Assembly (NCBI RefSeq): GCF_900116855.1
Contig: NZ_UETD01000010.1
Coordinates: forward strand, 141,063 to 205,062
Source: Ruminococcus flavefaciens
GTDB lineage: Bacteria > Bacillota > Clostridia > Oscillospirales > Ruminococcaceae
Direction: 5' to 3'
DNA length: 64,000 bases
The notes below the pieces were generated by a model, which worked only from the letters and a program-made list of their open reading frames with translations, did no database searches and was not told the origin of the DNA. How positions within the stretch are numbered: position 1 is the first letter of the stretch; the number at the start of each line of letters is the position of its first letter. Position numbers and translations under genes: made by a program. Of this stretch, positions 41,853 through 50,594 are shown piece after piece.

Positions 41853-43223
41853 ATGAAACACATCGATGTCAAGGAGATAATCTCCGCAAAGGAATATGTA
41901 GGCAAGCAGGTAACTGTATGCGGCTGGGTACGCACCTCACGCAACTCCAAGAGCGTAGCATTCGTAGAGCTCAACGACGGTACATCACTGAAGAACGTGC
42001 AGGTAGTCGTTGAAAAAGGCGAGGGCGACTACAAGGAGCCCAGAGTAGGCATGGCTCTCAAGGTAACAGGTACAGCCGTAGAGGGCAGAAACAACACAGT
42101 TGAGATAAACGCAGTTCCCGAGGGAATAACCGTACTGGGCGATGCTCCCACAGACTATCCCCTCCAGAAGAAGGGACATACTCTTGAATTTCTCCGCACC
42201 ATACCTCACCTCAGAGGCAGAACGAACACATTCAACGCAGTATGGCGTGTACGTTCCGTACTGGCAGCTGCTATCCATGAATACTTCCAGAGCAATAACT
42301 ATATATATGTAAACACTCCCCTTATCACAGGCAGCGACTGTGAGGGCGCAGGCGAGATGTTTCAGGTAACGACCATCGGTTACAGCAACGATTACAAGAG
42401 CGAGGAAGAATACTACGCAAACGATTTCTTCGGCAAGCGCGCAGGTCTTTCCGTATCGGGACAGCTTGAGGGTGAAATGGCTGCCACAGCGATGGGCAAG
42501 ATCTATACCTTCGGTCCCTCATTCCGTGCAGAGAACTCCAACACTCCCAAGCACCTTGCAGAATTCTGGCACGTTGAGCCTGAGATAGCTTTCGCAGAGC
42601 TTGACGATGTTATCGAGATAGCTGAGGATATGCTCAAGCACGTTATCCGCACACTTCTTGACAAGTGCCCCGACGAGATCGCATTCTTCGACGCTCATTT
42701 TGAAAAGGGACTCCGCGCAAGACTTGAGGAGCTCATCTCCCACGACTTCGGCAGAGTAACATATACAGAGGCTATCGAGCTTCTGAAGAACTCGGGCGAG
42801 AACTTTGTATATCCCGTAGAATGGGGCTGCGACCTCCAGACCGAGCACGAGAGATACCTCTCCGAGAAGGTGTTCAAGAAGGCTGTATTCGTAACAGACT
42901 ATCCCAAGGAGATAAAGTCCTTCTACATGAAGCTCAATCCCGACGGCAAGACAGTTGCTGCGGTAGACCTTCTTGTGCCCGGTGTCGGCGAGATCATCGG
43001 CGGCAGCGAGCGTGAGGCTGACTACGACAAGCTCATCGAGGCAATGAACAAGAGAAACATGAACCTTGATCTGTACAGCGACTACCTCGACCTCCGCAAG
43101 TTCGGTACAGTTCCTCACGGCGGCTTCGGTCTGGGCTTTGAGAGACTCATCATGTATACAACAGGCATGGCAAACATCCGTGACGTTATCCTCTTCCCCA
43201 GAACAGTAGGTTCAATAAGATAA
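41853..43223 (+). CDS. asnS: asparaginyl-tRNA synthetase
   Basis: 456 residues from ATG 41853, with GAAAGG ten bases upstream; two earlier in-frame ATGs (41835, 41844) are less well placed. N-terminal OB-fold anticodon domain (VTVCGWVRTSRNSK near 20-33), then the class II catalytic core with GSDCEGAGEMF near 155, the AsnRS-typical SGQLEGEMAA near 199, motif 2 FGPSFRAENSNTPKHLAEFW near 215-234 and motif 3 GFGLGFERLIMY near 425. It is directly controlled by the Asn T-box. Confidence 0.96.
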   Translation: MKHIDVKEIISAKEYVGKQVTVCGWVRTSRNSKSVAFVELNDGTSLKNVQVVVEKGEGDYKEPRVGMALKVTGTAVEGRNNTVEINAVPEGITVLGDAPTDYPLQKKGHTLEFLRTIPHLRGRTNTFNAVWRVRSVLAAAIHEYFQSNNYIYVNTPLITGSDCEGAGEMFQVTTIGYSNDYKSEEEYYANDFFGKRAGLSVSGQLEGEMAATAMGKIYTFGPSFRAENSNTPKHLAEFWHVEPEIAFAELDDVIEIAEDMLKHVIRTLLDKCPDEIAFFDAHFEKGLRARLEELISHDFGRVTYTEAIELLKNSGENFVYPVEWGCDLQTEHERYLSEKVFKKAVFVTDYPKEIKSFYMKLNPDGKTVAAVDLLVPGVGEIIGGSEREADYDKLIEAMNKRNMNLDLYSDYLDLRKFGTVPHGGFGLGFERLIMYTTGMANIRDVILFPRTVGSIR

Positions 43224-43251
43224 CAATATAAACAGCAGCAAGGAAAATGAT

Positions 43252-43992
43252 ATGAAAAAAGCAATATTCACAGCAGTCATCGCTTCACTTGTACTTACAG
43301 CAGGCTGCGGACAGTCCGCCTCACCTGCGAAAAAGAACAAAGACAAGGCAGAGTCTGTCACAGAAAAGATAACAGATGCAAAAACGACCTCCGAAGACGT
43401 TTTATCGGAATACGGACTCACCGATGACGATGAGGACGAATATGATGATGAGTCCTACGATGATGATGACGAGGACTCCTACGATGATGAGGAGAACGAT
43501 GCCGAGTATCAGTTTGATACAGGATATGTGTCCGCGGAAAGAACAATGGAGATCGATGACAAGAAGAGAAGCATCGCCCCTGACGCAGACGGCTTCATTA
43601 TAGAGGACGGTATAATGTACGACTATGTAGGCAAGGAGCACGATGTAGTCATCCCCGACAGCGTCACAGAGATCGCGGAAATGGCTTGCTGGAGCAACGA
43701 TGATATCGAGACATTGTATATCCCGTCCTCGGTAAAGATCATAAGACAGTGCGCATTCTGGAGCTGTGCTTCCCTGAAGTCGGTTCGTGCAGAGGAAGGT
43801 CTTGAAGCCATTGCAGGCAGCACATTCTGGAGCTGCGCAGCGCTTGAGGACGCCTTTCTTCCACAGAGCCTAAATAAAATGGGCGACTCTGTATTCTGGG
43901 CGATAGACGGGATCACTATACACGCTCCCAACGGCTCATACGCGAAAAAGTACGCATCAGAGGCGGGCATTAAATGCGATAACGATTATTAA
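43252..43992 (+). CDS. lipoprotein with acidic segment and short LRR_5 region
   Basis: 246 residues. Lipobox LTAGC gives Cys19 as the anchor. Residues about 55-85 are extremely acidic (Asp/Glu with Tyr every few residues). The C-terminal part (about 115-240) has three to four BspA-type leucine-rich units (VVIPDSVTEIAEMACW, LYIPSSVKIIRQCAFW, GLEAIAGSTFW), in which Trp often replaces the usual residue after AF. It lies 28 bases after asnS and 68 before asnA, so it seems to be transcribed from the Asn T-box promoter, with no evident link to asparagine. Function unknown. Confidence 0.82.
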   Translation: MKKAIFTAVIASLVLTAGCGQSASPAKKNKDKAESVTEKITDAKTTSEDVLSEYGLTDDDEDEYDDESYDDDDEDSYDDEENDAEYQFDTGYVSAERTMEIDDKKRSIAPDADGFIIEDGIMYDYVGKEHDVVIPDSVTEIAEMACWSNDDIETLYIPSSVKIIRQCAFWSCASLKSVRAEEGLEAIAGSTFWSCAALEDAFLPQSLNKMGDSVFWAIDGITIHAPNGSYAKKYASEAGIKCDNDY

Positions 43993-44060
43993 AGTACAGC
44001 ACGGCAGTCGTCAATGGCGCCGATTGCCGTTAAAATATCAAGAAAAGGAAAGTGATTATT

Positions 44061-45071
44061 ATGTCAAGATCGCTGTATATCCCCGAGGGCTACAAATCAG
44101 CCCTTACGCTGAGAGAAACTCAGCACGCAATCAAGTACATAAAGGACATCTTCCAGCAGGCGCTCTCGTTTGCCCTGACACTGGACAGAGTATCGGCTCC
44201 CCTCATCGTTAAGAAGGGAAGCGGTATCAACGACGACTTGAACGGCGTTGAGCGCAAGGTGGACTTTGACATCAAGGAGATCGACGCAGAGGCAGAGGTC
44301 GTTCAGTCTCTTGCCAAGTGGAAGCGTATGGCGCTCTATCGCTACGGCTATTCCGCAGGCGAGGGCATCTACACCGATATGAACGCTATCCGCCGCGACG
44401 ATGATACAGACAATACCCATTCGATCTTCGTTGATCAGTGGGACTGGGAAAAGGTAATAACTGCCGACCAGAGAAATATTCAGTTCCTGAAGGACACTGT
44501 AAAGTCAGTGGTAAAGGCAATAGCCTACACCAAGCGAAAGGTGAGTCTCCGCTATCCTCAGATAGCAGGCAAGATCTGCGAGGAGCCCTACTTTATCACC
44601 ACTCAGGAGCTTGAGGACAGATATCCCGATAAGACAGGCCACGAGCGCGAGCGCCTTATCACCAAGGAGCATGGCACCGTATTCCTTATGGGTATCGGCG
44701 GAAAGCTCTCCAGCGGCGAGAAGCACGACGGCAGAGCTCCCGACTACGATGACTGGTCACTGAACGGTGATATCCTGTTCTGGGACGAGGTCCTCGATGA
44801 TTCTCTGGAGATATCCTCCATGGGTATCAGAGTTGACGCAGAGTCGCTGAAAAAGCAGCTTGCCGAGTGCGGAGCAGAGGACAGGATGCAGTACAAGTAC
44901 CACCAGATGATAGCCGACGGAACACTTCCCCTGACTATCGGCGGCGGTATCGGACAGTCAAGACTGTGTATGCTCCTTCTTGAAAAGGCGCATATCGGCG
45001 AGGTACAGTCCTCCATCTGGTCAGATGAGATGATAGAGAAGTGTGCCGCAAACGGCATAACACTGCTCTGA
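44061..45071 (+). CDS. asnA: aspartate-ammonia ligase (asparagine synthetase A)
   Basis: 336 residues. It is related to class II tRNA synthetases and makes asparagine from aspartate, ammonia and ATP. Visible family segments are LRETQHAIKYIKDIFQQ near 16-32, RVSAPLIVKKGSGINDDLNGVER near 41-63, DQWDWEKVI near 126, and GGGIGQSRLCMLLL near 295-308 (ATP-binding motif 3). The start at 44061 follows AAAGGAAAG. Together with asnS upstream it forms an asparagine synthesis-plus-charging unit, most simply controlled by the Asn T-box. Confidence 0.95.
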   Translation: MSRSLYIPEGYKSALTLRETQHAIKYIKDIFQQALSFALTLDRVSAPLIVKKGSGINDDLNGVERKVDFDIKEIDAEAEVVQSLAKWKRMALYRYGYSAGEGIYTDMNAIRRDDDTDNTHSIFVDQWDWEKVITADQRNIQFLKDTVKSVVKAIAYTKRKVSLRYPQIAGKICEEPYFITTQELEDRYPDKTGHERERLITKEHGTVFLMGIGGKLSSGEKHDGRAPDYDDWSLNGDILFWDEVLDDSLEISSMGIRVDAESLKKQLAECGAEDRMQYKYHQMIADGTLPLTIGGGIGQSRLCMLLLEKAHIGEVQSSIWSDEMIEKCAANGITLL

Positions 45072-45077
45072 TAGTAT

Positions 45078-45256
45078 AAATCAAAATTTAGCAAAGCTAA
45101 ATTTTGATTTAAGTTTAGAGTTGAGAGTTTAGAGTTGAAAGTTGTGGAGTCGCCTGCGGCGACAATATTTAAATATTGTGAGCGAAGCGAACACATTAAC
45201 TCTCAACTCTCAACTTTCAACTATCAACTTAGCGCATACGCGCTAAATTATGATTT
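45078..45256 (+). repeat. 179-bp modular palindromic repeat, copy 3
   Basis: Same length and orientation as 2698-2876, with about ten scattered differences (for example AGCAAAGCT for AGCTTTGCT in the end palindrome). It lies six bases after the asnA stop. A related GGGCGGATAATATCCGCCC hairpin with AAGCTAATGGCTAAAGGC-type runs is at 45317-45362. Confidence 0.92.
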
Positions 45257-45267
45257 ACATAAACAGC

Positions 45268-45302
45268 AAGCCCGAAAGAATTGATCTTTCGGGCTCGTTT
45301 GT
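45268..45302. terminator. bidirectional terminator between asnA and pheT
   Basis: AGCCCGAAAG / CTTTCGGGCT (45269-45295) with a T-rich tail on the plus side, between convergent genes. Confidence 0.75.
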
Positions 45303-45366
45303 TATATTCGTATTTGCGGGCGGATAATATCCGCCCCAACAAGCTAATGGCTAAAGGCTAACAGCT

Positions 45367-47823
45367 TTAGGCTCTTAATTCTGCTCCGATAGCGCTGAGA
45401 GCCTTCAGGACGCGCTTCATAGCGCCGTCTGCCTGCTCGTCTGTGAGAGTACCCTCATGTGAGCGCATAGAGATCGAGTAAGCGATACTCTTCTTGCCGT
45501 TCTTCTTCATCTCGTCGCTGCGGTAAACATCGAAGAGCGATACCTTTTCGAGTATCTTGCCCACAGCGCCCTTGATAGCCTTTTCAAGCTCTGCAACAGG
45601 CATATCCTCGTCAACAAGGAGACTGAGGTCACGGGTAGTTGCAGGGAACTTGGGCAGAGGCTGATAGGTTATCTTGTCTGCGGCAGCTTCCATGAGCTCG
45701 GGGATATTGAGCTTTGCAACATAGGTCTTGACGCCTATCTCATAGGTCTCCTGAACATCGGGGTGAACCTCGCCCATGATTCCGAGGTGCTTGCCGTCCT
45801 TGATGATAACAGCGCTTCTGCCGGGGTGGAGAGCGTACTTCTCATCGAATACATCGCAGTCGCCTGCGCGGAGGTACTCAACGTCCTCTATTTTCAGCTC
45901 GGCAAGTATCTGCTCCACCATGCCCTTGAGGGTATAGAAGTCAGCGTCGCCGCCGTACATACCGATGGTAAGTCTCTGGGGCTCATCGGGGAGAGAGTAC
46001 TTGTACATATGCTTCTGCTTGCCGCTGTTAGCGAGGGTATCGCCGTTGATGAAGGGCTTTTCCTCCTCAGCAGGCAGGTACTCCTTGGAAATCTCATAGA
46101 GACAAGCCTTGTCGTTGCGGTTGTTGTAGTTGAAGGAAAGAACGTCCAGCATAGAGGGGATAGTAGATGTTCTCATAACGCTGGTGTCCTCGCCGAGAGG
46201 ATTTACTATCCTTACCACCTTGCGGAGCTTGCTGTCAGCAGGCAGCTTTATCTTGTCGAAGTACTTGGGAGAAACGAATGAGTAGGTAGCTATTTCGTAG
46301 CCGCCCAGCGCGGATGCAGCATTTCTCAGTGTGCGCACGAACTTCTGCTCCTCTGTGAACTCTGCTCTTGCAACGCCGCGGAAGTCTGTTGAGGGGATGT
46401 TGTTGTAGCCGTAGATACGGGCAACTTCCTCTGCGATATCAGCCTTGCAGCCGATGTCTATACGGAATGAGGGAGCGATGACCTTGCCGTTCTCAACCTT
46501 GAATTCAAGGCGCTCAAGGTACTTTATCATGTCAGCCTCGGAGATATCTGTGCCGAGGAAATTGTTTATCCAGTCTGCGCTGAACTCAACTGATGCGGGA
46601 GTCTTGTCTGTGTAGTCGCAGTCGATAACGGTATTGAGGACCTCGCCTGCGCCCAGCTCCTCTACCAGCTCAAAGGCACGCTTTAAGCAGGTCATGGAGA
46701 TGAGTCTGTCAACGCCCTTTTCATAGCGTGAGGAAGCGTCTGACTTCAGCTTGAGAGCCTTTGAGGTGCGTCTTACCTGAGTGGGCTCGAAGTAAGCGGA
46801 CTCGAATACAACAGTTGTAGTATCGTCCATGATACCGCTGTATTCGCCGCCCATGATACCTGCAACGGCAACAGGCTTCTTCTCGTCAGCGATCACCAGC
46901 ATATCCTCTGTGAGCTCGCGCTCAACGCCGTCGAGAGTCATTATCTTCTCGCCGTTCTTGGCATTGCGGACGTTGATGTGTGCGCCCTCAACGTAGCGGA
47001 GGTCGAATGCGTGCATAGGCTGACCGTATTCCAGCATAACGTAGTTAGTGATATCAACGAAGTTGTTGATGGGACGAACGCCGCTTGCACGGAGACGCTC
47101 TCTCATCCATCTGGGTGAGGGACCTATCTTTACGTTCTTTACGATACCTGCGCAGTATCTCTGGCACTTCTCTGTGTTGTGGATATCGACTTTGAGCATG
47201 GAGTTGATATCGCCGTCAACACCCTTGAATTCGGGAGCCTTCACCTTCAGCTCGGTGCCGTAGGTAGCGGCAGTCTCTCTTGCAAGACCGATAACGCTGA
47301 GACAGTCGGGACGGTTTGAGGTTATCTCGAACTCAACTGATGTATCGTCCAGACCGATAGCGGTGTGTATATCATCGCCCGGCTTGCAGTCCTCCTCGAT
47401 GACGAAAACGCCCTCGGGGTCAGCATAGGGGAAGTCGTGAGCGGTGAGACCGAGAGTGTCAAGACCGCAGAACATACCGAAGCTCTCAACTCCGCGCATC
47501 TTGCACTTCTTTATCTTGCCCTCGGGGAGCACAGCTCCGTCAAGAGCAACGGGGACGAGGTCGCCCTCCTTGACGTTCTTGGCGTTGGTAACTATCTGTA
47601 TGGGAGCCTCTGCGCCGATGTCCACCTGACAAACGAACAGGGCGTCGGCATTTTCGTGAGGTCCCTTTGAGAGTATCTTTCCAACTACCACGTTGGAGAT
47701 ACTGCTTCCCTCTTTTTCATAGCATTCTACCTTAGAGCCGCTCATTGTGAGGGCATGGCAGAAATCCTTTATAGGCATATCGGCTTTTACATAGTCGCCG
47801 AGCCATTTCATTGATAAATTCAT
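45367..47823 (-). CDS. pheT: phenylalanyl-tRNA synthetase beta subunit
   Basis: 818 residues. It has the N-terminal catalytic-like start MNLSMKWLGDYVKADMP, a tRNA-binding (EMAP-like) domain about 40-150 (VVVGKILSKGPHENADALFVCQVD), the B3/B4 editing domain about 205-385 (MHAFDLRYVEG, RYEKGVD), B5 about 405-475, the core about 490-700, and the FDX-ACB anticodon domain about 725-817 (YQPLPKFPATTRDLSLLVDEDMPV). It forms an alpha2-beta2 enzyme with PheS. It is separated from pheS by an unrelated membrane-protein gene instead of following directly. Confidence 0.96.
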   Translation of the reverse strand: MNLSMKWLGDYVKADMPIKDFCHALTMSGSKVECYEKEGSSISNVVVGKILSKGPHENADALFVCQVDIGAEAPIQIVTNAKNVKEGDLVPVALDGAVLPEGKIKKCKMRGVESFGMFCGLDTLGLTAHDFPYADPEGVFVIEEDCKPGDDIHTAIGLDDTSVEFEITSNRPDCLSVIGLARETAATYGTELKVKAPEFKGVDGDINSMLKVDIHNTEKCQRYCAGIVKNVKIGPSPRWMRERLRASGVRPINNFVDITNYVMLEYGQPMHAFDLRYVEGAHINVRNAKNGEKIMTLDGVERELTEDMLVIADEKKPVAVAGIMGGEYSGIMDDTTTVVFESAYFEPTQVRRTSKALKLKSDASSRYEKGVDRLISMTCLKRAFELVEELGAGEVLNTVIDCDYTDKTPASVEFSADWINNFLGTDISEADMIKYLERLEFKVENGKVIAPSFRIDIGCKADIAEEVARIYGYNNIPSTDFRGVARAEFTEEQKFVRTLRNAASALGGYEIATYSFVSPKYFDKIKLPADSKLRKVVRIVNPLGEDTSVMRTSTIPSMLDVLSFNYNNRNDKACLYEISKEYLPAEEEKPFINGDTLANSGKQKHMYKYSLPDEPQRLTIGMYGGDADFYTLKGMVEQILAELKIEDVEYLRAGDCDVFDEKYALHPGRSAVIIKDGKHLGIMGEVHPDVQETYEIGVKTYVAKLNIPELMEAAADKITYQPLPKFPATTRDLSLLVDEDMPVAELEKAIKGAVGKILEKVSLFDVYRSDEMKKNGKKSIAYSISMRSHEGTLTDEQADGAMKRVLKALSAIGAELRA

Positions 47824-47866
47824 ATCATCGATTTCCTTTCGTATAATTTACTCCGTTGACGCTGTA

Positions 47867-48379
47867 TCAGCGTCCTCTGTAGCGCTCCTTTGCTTCTGCA
47901 AGGAACTGCTCCATTTCGGCGTGGAGCCTGTCGCGCTCGAATTTGTCGGACATTATCACATAGGCGTGATTTCCGTTAACATGGGTAAAGTCTATATTAT
48001 AGTTAAAGCCTGCTGTTCTTCTCTGACCTGTGTAGTCTCTCATGGACATTATATCGTTGGTTCTCCACACTGTGCCTTTCTGCATGAACAGCGTGTATTC
48101 CTCATTGGCATAAATGGCGCCTTCGTATCTTATACGGCAGCTGTTCTTCCAGGCAGTGAGCTCGCTTTTATTTTTCAGTCCCAGCTTTTTGCACATGGAG
48201 GAGCTCCCTGTCGCCAGCTTCACAGCATAGAACACTGCAACGACTGCGGCAAATATACATAAAATGATGATAAATGCGCCCAGCTTTTCGCCGTTTTCCA
48301 TAGACCACAACATTTTTATCACACCGCCGACGGTCAGGAGGATCAATATAGAATACTGACCTATCTGCTTCCTGTCCAT
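47867..48379 (-). CDS. small membrane protein between pheS and pheT, unknown
   Basis: 170 residues. Two hydrophobic helices (about 10-27 and 34-56) are followed by a cytoplasmic domain (about 65-165) with several aromatic strand-like pieces (GAIYANEEYTLFMQKGTVWR, FNYNIDFTHVNGNHAYVIM) that could form a PH-like fold. It begins one base after pheS (ATG just behind the stop) and ends 43 bases before pheT, so the three genes are one transcript under the Phe T-box. pheS and pheT are normally adjacent. I do not recognise a family. Confidence 0.75.
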   Translation of the reverse strand: MDRKQIGQYSILILLTVGGVIKMLWSMENGEKLGAFIIILCIFAAVVAVFYAVKLATGSSSMCKKLGLKNKSELTAWKNSCRIRYEGAIYANEEYTLFMQKGTVWRTNDIMSMRDYTGQRRTAGFNYNIDFTHVNGNHAYVIMSDKFERDRLHAEMEQFLAEAKERYRGR

Positions 48380-48380
48380 A

Positions 48381-49409
48381 TCAGAACTGGCTGAGGAACC
48401 TCACGTCATTCTCATAGAGGAGACGGAGATCATTTATATCATAGCGTCCCATTACCATTCTCTCAAGACCGAGACCGAATGCAAAGCCCGAATACTCCTC
48501 GGGGTCTATGCCGCAGTTCTCCAGTACCTTGGGGTGTACCATGCCTGCGCCGAGGAGCTCGATATAGCCCTCGTCCTTGCACATGGAGCAGCCCTTTCCG
48601 CCGCAGTTGAAGCAGCTGATGTCTACCTCACAGCTGGGCTCGGTGAATGGGAAGTGGTGGGGACGGAAGCGGAGCTTGCAGTCATTGCCGTAGAGCTTCT
48701 TCATGAGCATTTCGAGAGTGCCCTTGAGGTCGCTCATTGTGATGCCCTTGTCAACTACGAGACCCTCTATCTGGTGGAACAGGGGAGAGTGAGTAGCGTC
48801 AACGGCGTCGGAACGGAAAACTCGTCCGGGTGAGATTATACGGATAGGGGGCTTCTGGTTCTCCATAACGTGTACCTGAACGGAAGAGGTCTGGGTACGG
48901 AGGAGAACGGACTCATTAGTGCCCTCGATATAGAATGTATCCTGAGTATCTCTTGCAGGATGATCGGGAGGGAGGTTCAGAGCCTCGAAAACGTGGTAAT
49001 CGTCATCGATCTCGGGACCGTCAGCGATGTTGAAGCCCATGCCGATGAATATTTCTCTGATCTCGTTCTCCACCTTGGTAAGGGGGTGGAGCTTTCCGAA
49101 GGGAGCCTGCTTGCCGGGGAGAGTGATGTCGATCTTCTCCTCAGCCAGCTTTGCAGCCTGAGCGTCTGCCTTCAGTGAAGCGAGCTTGCTGCCGAGAGCT
49201 TCCTCGATATCGGCTCTTACCTTATTTGCAAGCTGACCGATAACGGGTCTTTCTTCTGCTGAGAGCTTTCCCATCTGCTTGAGAATAGCGGTAAGCTCAC
49301 CTTTTTTTCCGAGGAATTTTATCCTCAGGTCGTCCAGCGCCTTGATCTCTGTGCAGGAAGCGAGCTCCTGCTTAGCCAGCGCTTCGATCTTTTCAAGCTG
49401 TTCTTTCAT
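48381..49409 (-). CDS. pheS: phenylalanyl-tRNA synthetase alpha subunit
   Basis: 342 residues. The N-terminal coiled coil binding tRNA-Phe (about 1-85) leads into the class II core: motif 2 SPGRVFRSDAVDATHSPLFHQIEG near 201-224 and motif 3 GFAFGLGLERMVMG near 309-322. The insert CFNCGGKGCSMC near 267-278 is a compact cysteine cluster seen in several bacterial PheS proteins. The start at 49409 follows GAGGTG; the in-frame GTG at 49418 is less likely. It is preceded by a Phe T-box and a short repeat element. Confidence 0.96.
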   Translation of the reverse strand: MKEQLEKIEALAKQELASCTEIKALDDLRIKFLGKKGELTAILKQMGKLSAEERPVIGQLANKVRADIEEALGSKLASLKADAQAAKLAEEKIDITLPGKQAPFGKLHPLTKVENEIREIFIGMGFNIADGPEIDDDYHVFEALNLPPDHPARDTQDTFYIEGTNESVLLRTQTSSVQVHVMENQKPPIRIISPGRVFRSDAVDATHSPLFHQIEGLVVDKGITMSDLKGTLEMLMKKLYGNDCKLRFRPHHFPFTEPSCEVDISCFNCGGKGCSMCKDEGYIELLGAGMVHPKVLENCGIDPEEYSGFAFGLGLERMVMGRYDINDLRLLYENDVRFLSQF

Positions 49410-49431
49410 TCTTTTCACCTCATAAAATTAA

Positions 49432-49589
49432 TGCGTAATTCTTAATGCATAATGCATAATTGCGGTGTCCGCTGCGCGGACGATCATAAGGAAGGTATTC
49501 CGTGACCGTCAGTGCTGAATGCTTTTGAATATCTCATAATAACAGAACAGTCCATATAATTATGAATTATGAATTCTGCATTATGAATT
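49432..49589 (-). repeat. AT-rich inverted-repeat element between the Phe T-box and pheS
   Basis: Left arm with ATTAATGCGTAATTCTTAATG-type units (49432-49463) and right arm CATATAATTATGAATTATGAATTCTG... (49551-49589) in inverse orientation. The core has a GTCCGC-tgc-GCGGAC hairpin (49467-49481). The right arm matches the left arm of the four-helix-gene cassette at 12117-12155 through the ATATGG end. No gene is inside. Confidence 0.75.
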
Positions 49590-49840
49590 AAAAAAAGCCC
49601 TGTCCAACAGGACAAGACTGCTCTTGCTTTTATACCACCCATTGTCAGGAGAGCCGACACTCTCTTGTCTCTAACGCAGACCTACGTCGGCAGCCTACCA
49701 CGCACCGCACAGAATGCAGGCGCTTCCGCACCGCCCCTCGTGAGTGAACTTCGGGATGTATCATAACAGGGCGCTTGCACCTATCCGCCCCTCTCTGAAG
49801 AAACTCCGCATCCTTACTCTCTCAGTCATCGGGTTATAAA
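49590..49840 (-). promoter_or_regulatory. T-box leader, phenylalanine specific
   Basis: Read on the minus strand: stem I with GAGAGAGTAAGG near 49815; the specifier TTC (Phe) at 49748-49746 in the context GAAG-TTC-ACTCACGAG, which matches the Asn leader's GAAT-AAC-ACTCCCGAG; a T-box variant AATGGGTGGTATA at 49643-49631; and a terminator GTCCTG-tt-GGACAGGGC with seven Ts at 49613-49590. Uncharged tRNA-Phe should turn on pheS, the membrane gene and pheT. Confidence 0.92.
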
Positions 49841-49843
49841 CCT

Positions 49844-49872
49844 ATTATATACGCGAAAAACGAAAAAATCAA
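49844..49872 (-). promoter_or_regulatory. promoter of the pheS operon
   Basis: On the minus strand TTGATT (49872-49867), a 17-base spacer, TATAAT (49849-49844). Confidence 0.88.
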
Positions 49873-49952
49873 GCCTTTTTCGGAAATTTTTTTCGCTGCC
49901 GCGTCTGTGTTGTGAAATAATACTACAGAAATTAATTTTTTGCCGTGATTTA

Positions 49953-49981
49953 TTGCAATCTGACGAAAATTGTGTTATTAT
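49953..49981 (+). promoter_or_regulatory. promoter upstream of 50016
   Basis: TTGCAA (49953-49958), a 17-base spacer, TATTAT (49976-49981). Confidence 0.65.
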
Positions 49982-50015
49982 ATATGTATCTGATTAAAGA
50001 AACGGAGATATAATA

Positions 50016-50537
50016 ATGGATAATTTTGCAGAACAGCTTGTAAAGAAGAATGAGACCTCTGCGGACAAGACAAGGCGAGTCCTCATGGTAATAGTGGGCA
50101 TACTCTTTTCCCTTGCCCTTGCAGCTCTTGCAGTGCTCCAGCTCAGGACTCCCCTTATCGCCCTTCTCGGCTTTGCTCTTGCAGCTGCCGCAGGCTACGG
50201 CACCTTCCACATCGTGCAGAACACCTTTGTGGAGTACGAGTACACCTTTACCAACGGCGACCTTGATGTGGACAAGATAATCGCAAAGAAGAAGCGCCGC
50301 GAGATGGTATCCACCAACGCAAGGGAGTTCACCGCCTTCGGAAAGTATGAGGACGGCATGGAGGAGAGCGAGGACATGACCGTTATAATGGCGACTGACA
50401 ATATAGCTTCCCACGAATATTACGCCGACTTCAACGACGAGACCGTGGGCAGCGCAAGACTCATCTTCGCACCAAATGAGCGTATGCTTGAAAATATACA
50501 GAAATTCCTTCCCGCAAAGCTGAGACACAGGTCGTAA
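50016..50537 (+). CDS. small membrane protein, DUF6106-like
   Basis: 173 residues. It has a short charged N-terminus and two close hydrophobic helices (about 22-42 and 46-68). A cytoplasmic domain follows (about 72-170) with EYEYTFTNGDLDVDKIIAKKKRREMVS, a pattern I associate with the DUF6106 family of Clostridia, and DxxxLIFAPNERMLENIQKFLP at the end. Overall layout (two helices plus a PH-like soluble part) is like that of the gene between pheS and pheT, but sequence similarity is weak. Function unknown. It has its own promoter, and nnr follows 57 bases later. Confidence 0.7.
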   Translation: MDNFAEQLVKKNETSADKTRRVLMVIVGILFSLALAALAVLQLRTPLIALLGFALAAAAGYGTFHIVQNTFVEYEYTFTNGDLDVDKIIAKKKRREMVSTNAREFTAFGKYEDGMEESEDMTVIMATDNIASHEYYADFNDETVGSARLIFAPNERMLENIQKFLPAKLRHRS

Positions 50538-50594
50538 CAGCAGCTCTTCCGCAGGGAGGATATTGCTCGGATAATACTGTAAGGAGGTATATAT

